Assembly: GCF_000003815.2 (NCBI RefSeq)
Contig: NC_049988.1
Coordinates: forward strand, 10,909,518 to 10,973,517
Length of the DNA: 64,000 nt
Origin: Branchiostoma floridae
Lineage: Eukaryota > Chordata > Leptocardii > Amphioxiformes > Branchiostomatidae
Direction of reading: 5' to 3'
Made by a program: the position numbers and the translations under genes. Below, piece by piece: positions 58,501 through 64,000 of the stretch (positions are counted from its first letter, which is position 1; each line of letters begins with the position of its first letter). The notes below the pieces were generated by a model. The model was given only the letters and a program-made list of their open reading frames with translations. It had not been told where the DNA came from and made no database searches.

Positions 58501-61500
58501 CTTCCACTCTTTATGGCATCCAGTTGTGTGATCACCTTCCTATAGTATAAAGAATATAAAAAAAATTACCGGTATGCACTTTTGTTCTAGTAGCTTCTAC
58601 CATTGTCCTCAAGTTTGTTATGGCCTTGGTACAAACCTGGAATAAATGACATTGTTTGTCAAACTATCATCACTTAAGTCCCCCACAAATCAGTGATCAC
58701 TGAGGGACCTCACAGTCACAACAACCAATATTGGATTTATATGACCCTTGTCTTAATGTTATAAGATGAATATGGTGCACAGTGTAAAAGTATTACATGT
58801 ACCAAAAAGATGACAAAAAGTGAAAGGATTTGTTCTTTATGAAATTCATTGAGTGATCCATCAAATCCATGGTCACTAAGCAGTCCCAGCCAGCAGTGGA
58901 AATGGGTGTTACTAAGGGGTGGTACATAAAAATGTAGACTATCACACTGTTATATGCATATATAAGGTTTCCAGTGTTTATTTAAAGTGAAACTTCCTGA
59001 TGTGTTCCTGATATCATGCTGGAGATAGAAGGTTCATTCATTCAGTTCATTCAATTTAGAGGGGTAAGTTCCTACAGTGTTTAGTCCAACGTTGGATGTA
59101 ATTATAAACTGATAGCCTTTTGCTATAGATCTACGGAAGGGAAACTTTTAAGGAGATTTTCTCATTCATAAACTATGCTACAAATGTACTGACTTTGGCA
59201 GAGCGTTGTGAGGATCAGTGATATCAGCAGCTGCCTCCTGCCCCAGCACCTGCTCCAGGTGCAGCTCGTACAGCTGTTTCTGCAGCACCTGCACCTGCTG
59301 GGACACCTGCACAGGGTTCAGCTGGTCCGTCTCACTCGTGTCCTTCATGGCAGTCTGGAGAAATAAAATTAAAACAACATTTGATTAAATGACACTTTCA
59401 ATCATCACAGTTAGAGATTAGTATATGCTCACAGGTCCTTGAGCCTAGTCTAATGTGCTGAGGTAGATTTTCGAGTGAAAAATACACTAAAGTCTGTGGC
59501 CATATTTACATTCAGCAATATCCTGGAAATTAACAAGTACTGCTAAAAGCTTGTTGACTGCATGTGCAACTGTTGTTTTTTTTGGCTCCTGATTTACTAG
59601 CATAATTTTTAAAACTGATTATGGAACAGACTCTGTTGAAAACAACAATACATCATGTACTCTCAATACAAATACATTCATCCACGATCCAACTACTATC
59701 AAAAGTTCTGTAACGGGAGGTGCCCCAACACGGTACGCTTTTTCTTGCGCTCAAACTCATGGCGCTCCATCGCTAGTTGCCTGAGAGTGGTCAAATTTTG
59801 ATGACTGAATTTTTTACACATAGATTTGAACAACATACTTGAATAAGAAATGCATTCATGTGGTTCATGAACCTTTCGCGCTGCATGTTACAAGCGGCAA
59901 ACACTGTGAGACAATTTCGTGTATGTAACCTTCCAATTTTGTGCTACGCTGGACAGTGTGCCTAACTCGGTACGCTTTTTTGCATTTTGCGACTTGCAGT
60001 CGCAAAATGCCTTCTATCCATAGTAGTCGCCGTTGTGATGGGGTGATGGAGTGATGTTGAGATGAACGGACCTGTTCAATTCATGCCAAACATTTCTATA
60101 CCTGTTAAAACAGGTCTTTCTTCAACATGTTCGCACTGGCGCAGTGGTAACGTTTACGCATTCTAAACCAATGCACCCGGTTCGAATCCGGGGAGGTAGA
60201 TTTTTTTTTTTCTTTTTTACATCCATTAAAATACTAATTTTTACATCCATTTGGCCACACCAATTTATTTCTTTGGTTAACGGATTCGCCGCTTCGTTTT
60301 TTTGCCGAATAGAAATAAAAATTAAAAAAAAAACTTAAAAATGCCCCGCAACAGAGCTCACTCAAAAACAGGCAGTGTAGTGAAATTTGCTGCAGTTCAC
60401 GCAAATTTTAACAGGTGGCGTCTAGATCTAGATTCAGGCACATATGTGAATCTCTCCATGCGCCAATATCAGGCTTAGTTACTCTGTTCTATTTATATGA
60501 CATTCTAATAACTAGAAAAAAACGTTCACACACGCAAACATTGGCAAAATGCCAGCTTTTTTAAAAGCACTTGTTTTACATATTGCTTTCTTCAGAAGTA
60601 AGTGGTAAATTTAAGTACACAGTAAAAATTAATAATATGATATTTTAGCTTTCTTTTGACAGTAAAATCGTGACTGTATGTACTTCTTGTCTCACATGAG
60701 GAAGGCTGTACCTAGAACAATCCAGCTCATGTTTTTACGGGCAATGGGCTGAATGCACTGATTGTAAATGCCCGACTAAAAAAACCATTACGAAAAAAAG
60801 ACACCGCTAACATCAACAAAACTCGGTCTGATTACATGAAAATATCATCTACATCTCTCTATCAAGTCTTATTTTCATAGACAGCACGAATCATTTGTTA
60901 CAGTCAAATAAATCTTTGGAGCGTACTCTAGTCTGTCACCTTCACAGCCACACTCCCTTGGGAGTACAATGGTGGCAATGTTTTTGTCGCTTCCTTTTGG
61001 TTGCTTTTCTACTCAACAGACATTTGAAGACCCATATTCATAGTGTTTTATGGAGCTTTATTTATGTGTATCATGGCAGTTGTGTGACTGCTTGAAAGAG
61101 TTCGTATAGTTAGCGACACGAGCCGCCAATACGCAGAGGCCGGTGACCGCAGTGATTCAGCACTGTCAACATTACTGTTAGAATTCTGTTTTTTTAAAAA
61201 CATGAAGTAAATATGTTAAAGTATACTTGGAATGCAAATTAAAGCTGTGTGCATGGACTTGGTTTATTTACCTTTGTAATCAGCATAGTCAGTGGCAACA
61301 AACACGGTGTACTTATGGATAATAAGATCAGCAAAAAATCCGCTCCGTCTTACGACGGGGACCGTCTTAGGGCGGCCCCCGTTATACTACATAATTACAG
61401 ACTTTACAATATAAAAAGTGTTCTGTCCTTAGAGGACTCATGTATAGATAGAAATATTTCTTATTCTTGGCATTATGATCATTTTGGCTCACCTTAAGAT

Positions 61501-62982
61501 TTTCCACATCTTCCACAAGTTCCTTCATCTCACACTGAAGACGCTGGAACTTCTGCTGAGGAGTCTCCACTCCCTCACCTTCTCCCAGCTGGGGTAACAA
61601 AACACGGAGACGTTGTCAACTACTGTTAACAATTAGTACAAAATCTTCAAGGAACAGGGGTAAGCCCTAGGAAAAAATGTTGTGTTTCCTGTTTTAGTCC
61701 TGAAAAATTAGTTTCAGAAGGTAGAGATTATTTTTGTGTTAGCCAAGTGGTACACTATTGTCAACAAAGTAAAACTTTATTGACAAACAAATTAAATCAA
61801 TGTGGATGAATTATATTTCCAATATCAAACTTTAATTTTGTGCATAATGGTTACAAATCTGTGGATACATCCATCCTACATTATAGATAGGACAAGCAGG
61901 GTTTTTTAATAAAAGTTTTTATCACACCGACCCATAAAAGAGCTAGCGTAGGTAGGCTTTACTAGGGTCGGTCTGGAAACAGGACACACAACATTTTTTC
62001 CCTATGCCTCAGGATTGTTTGTCAAGAATCAGAACAAGTCTTGAGAGACTACTTTTACTTAATGAAAATCAACATTATTCTTAATGTTTAAGAGCAGGTC
62101 GGGCTAAGACTCTCCACCGTTATGTTGATTGAAGGCCACAGTAACAGCAAGGTGGCCGTTCCCATCCCCATCCACTATTCATATTTTTCCTTTAATACAT
62201 GTACTTAATTCCTTACATTGAAACATTTAATCAATAAAAACTGTATTGATGTCAGGAAACAAAAGAAATCAACTTTCTCCACATAACCAAGGTCTGCGAG
62301 AAACCCATAATTCAAGGCAGATAAAACTGTCATTTAAGAAAATTGTGCTGCACACAGCCGCACCTGGTGCCAACAGTAAGTGGTTTAGGATTTACGCTTT
62401 ATTTCTGCAGCACATATTTCCTGACAGTCACATCAAACTCTTAATTACATTCAGAGTAACAATTTATGCTAAGCACTGTGCATTTCACTTGCTGAATGGC
62501 AGTTTTATAGTAGCTATATTTCTCTGGGTAGCAACGTAATACAAGGTAAAACAGTGAAATAATAACAATGTAACAATGTCTTGTAGTACTACCTCAAAGG
62601 AAAGTGTTTACGAATTCAATGGTTCTCTAATGATATTGTGACATGTCACAAAATGTAAAATTTCTCAGTCTAGAGTTACTCAGTCTAGTAGAATAATTCA
62701 AATTCTATATTTCTGCATTTTCCTTGAGATACATGTACTTGCCAATTTCCATTTGAAAATAAGTTTCACCTTGCTGCTGATTTGAACTTAACTGCATGCA
62801 CTATTTTAATGAAAACCACATTTTCCTTCTATTCCCCTTAATTCTGCCCAATTTCCACCTCCATATGAGTAATACATTAGAATGCCCACCATTGGCTGAT
62901 AAGTGCTGTATACTCACGATTTCATATTCAGTGCGTGTCTCGTAGCCAGTCCTGCGGGACCCGCTGATGCGATCAGAGAAAT
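55516..62982 (-). CDS. DCTN2: Dynactin subunit 2 (dynamitin), C-terminal nine exons
   Basis: In transcript order: 62982-62918, 61588-61493, 59354-59194, 58539-58371, 57911-57846, 57436-57248, 56349-56247, 56018-55927, 55602-55516 (stop at 55,518-55,516). All junctions are GT-AG with consistent phases, giving 341 residues plus stop. Matches to vertebrate dynamitin: DFSDRISGSRRTGYET, then EGVETPQQKFQRLQ, VTYELYYRPEQAKLQEKAK, LDHIEARMQGVL, AAVEDADKQSK and AMQFSQALSQLDTTQQQL. The protein is largely coiled coil. Dynamitin forms the shoulder of dynactin, the activator of cytoplasmic dynein (family knowledge). The human protein is about 401 residues, so about 60 N-terminal residues lie beyond the window. 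Introns hold a SINE, a tRNA-like unit and MITEs. Confidence 0.96.
56965..57190 (+). repeat. tRNA-derived SINE in a DCTN2 intron
   Basis: Box A (tggcggagtggg near 56,974) and box B (gagttcgatccctgg near 57,015) have normal tRNA spacing, followed by a non-tRNA body (from gtcgagtcaaaccaaagac). A body fragment recurs near 44,985-45,005 (gagtcataccaaagacttt). Oriented opposite to DCTN2. Confidence 0.7.
58720..58925. repeat. Diverged relative of the 22.95-kb MITE
   Basis: Shares ordered blocks with 22,954-23,170: ttggattt.t.t.a, gtaaaagtat, tgaaattc.ttgag.gatc..tcaaatc. Terminal repeats are eroded. Lies in a DCTN2 intron. Confidence 0.5.
59982..60010. repeat. Palindrome, 13-bp arms with 3-nt loop
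   Basis: gcattttgcgact, tgc, agtcgcaaaatgc. Part of an anomalous block (about 59,720-60,330) inside a DCTN2 intron that also holds a repeated cggtacgcttttt motif and the tRNA-like unit. Confidence 0.85.
60129..60211 (+). repeat. tRNA-like sequence with Pol III terminator
   Basis: D-arm-like ggcgcagtggtaacg, anticodon-type stem gcatt/aatgc with loop ctaaacc, T arm cccggttcgaatccggg, then a run of ten or more T from 60,201. Acceptor strands do not pair and the would-be anticodon AAA followed by C37 is abnormal, so this is a tRNA pseudogene or SINE head rather than a working tRNA. Confidence 0.6.
61666..62006. mobile_element. MITE-like element in DCTN2 intron
   Basis: About 30-bp imperfect terminal inverted repeats: left 61,666-61,695 (ggaaaaaatgttgtgtttcc) and right 61,975-62,006. 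No ORF. Confidence 0.7.
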
Positions 62983-64000
62983 CTGGAAAACAAAGCGATG
63001 ACGACACGAGAGTTAGTCAGCCTGACGGCGACAGGAAATACTGTCAAATGGTTAGGTGAAATTGAAAACAGAGTACATGCACATGATATCAACCCCTTAT
63101 AATACCCGGTATGCATGTACAATGTTGTAAAATTCTTGTAATGTCAATAGCTTTTGACTAAATTTGTGTATTTTGGTGCATTTTTTTTTTCTACAAGCAC
63201 TAATTATAACTGAGCCTAAAATTACGACAGCGTAATGTTAATTCTTCAACCTTCTAACTGTCAAGGCTGGATTGAGTTAGGCTTGGCAAAGAAGAACTTG
63301 GCTCCAGTGCAAAGAGATATATTCCTCACTTTTCACTACATGCACGCATAACCAATCAGATGACGCTTGTGTTTCATGCGTGACGGTAGATTTGCCCAAC
63401 ACACGCAAACATCTATAGGGAACGGCCACAGAGAACTGTTGACTGACTTACTATCAATAGTTCATCATGACTGACCTGCACGTAGTGCTTTTTTTTTTAC
63501 CTTGCACATTAACATATCTAGTACCCTGCTGTATTCTAGCAATGCTAGGAAATTTTTCATTGTGGTTTGTATAATACAACATACTAAATGAACGATGCAG
63601 TTATAAATATCCATGAAACACCTGAATGAAATGTCCCTGTGTAGGGGTGGGTACCGGTTCATCGGACCAGTACAAAACCGTTTTTCGTGTTGGTCCAGTC
63701 CGAAAACAACAGACCTTTATAAAATCAGTGGACCAAGTGCAAAATGACCACGTTATATTGACGGGTTTACACATTTCAGTGCGTACCAGTTCAAGAAAAC
63801 AACAAGAACGAAGTAGAGTAGAGCTTTTATTCATGTCTACCAAGTTTCTACAGTCAAACTTACAGACTTAACATGAAGACTAAAGACAGAATTTCAAAAT
63901 GCCAGTGGGGGAAGGGATTCTCCACCAAATAGATTCCTTTGTAGAAAAATTGGACCTTTGATTTTGAGGATGGCCCATTCACAAGTTTCACAATAGTCCA
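62983..64000. other. DCTN2 intron, no further exon seen
   Basis: The N-terminal dynamitin exons were not found on the minus strand here. A ggtaccggttc-type repeat lies near 63,650 and a T-rich tract near 63,181-63,190. Confidence 0.45.

Noticed and set aside
60129-60211. Functional tRNA gene
   Set aside because: Acceptor strands do not pair and the would-be anticodon loop is abnormal. Box A/B and the terminator fit a pseudogene or SINE head better.

Overview
The window looks like nuclear DNA of an invertebrate deuterostome, most likely a cephalochordate (amphioxus, Branchiostoma). The evidence is intron-rich genes with short GT-AG introns, conserved bilaterian proteins (ALADIN, RPL27, dynactin-2), many small inverted-repeat elements inside introns, and a 100-N assembly gap. 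The species is inferred, not proven.

Layout. 1-9.7 kb: no convincing gene; repeats, a tRNA-like SINE and an inverted-repeat element. 9.74-10.75 kb (-): a single-exon leucine-rich-repeat membrane protein. 12.7-17.0 kb (+): the last eight coding exons of AAAS (ALADIN, nuclear pore); its 5' half is not in the window. 17.3-18.3 kb: a TTAA-flanked inverted-repeat element with a second MITE nested inside. 19.1-46.4 kb (+): one very large gene, about 65 exons and about 3,180 residues, which I reconstructed exon by exon. It encodes an OTU cysteine protease followed by six Neuralized (NHR) domains interleaved with eight PUB-like domains. 46.4-51.5 kb: repeat-rich, with a 42-bp minisatellite, a MITE with a 10-bp target-site duplication, and a broken papain-fold protease ORF crossing a false assembly gap. 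51.7-54.1 kb (+): RPL27, whose three coding introns each hold a 128-nt copy of what looks like an H/ACA snoRNA. 55.5-63.0 kb (-): the C-terminal 341 residues of DCTN2 (dynamitin). 63-64 kb: no exon seen.

Most notable: (1) the OTU-(NHR/PUB) array protein, which has the architecture of a ubiquitin-editing scaffold (a deubiquitinase-type protease plus many potential docking domains for p97/VCP-like or PIM-type tails) and shows clear exon-level duplication; (2) the three near-identical intronic snoRNA-like copies in RPL27. Exon boundaries were placed by hand from splice consensus, reading phase and homology. In the giant gene all phases agree except one missing base in a C run near 32,040. With that base the exon sum is a multiple of three.
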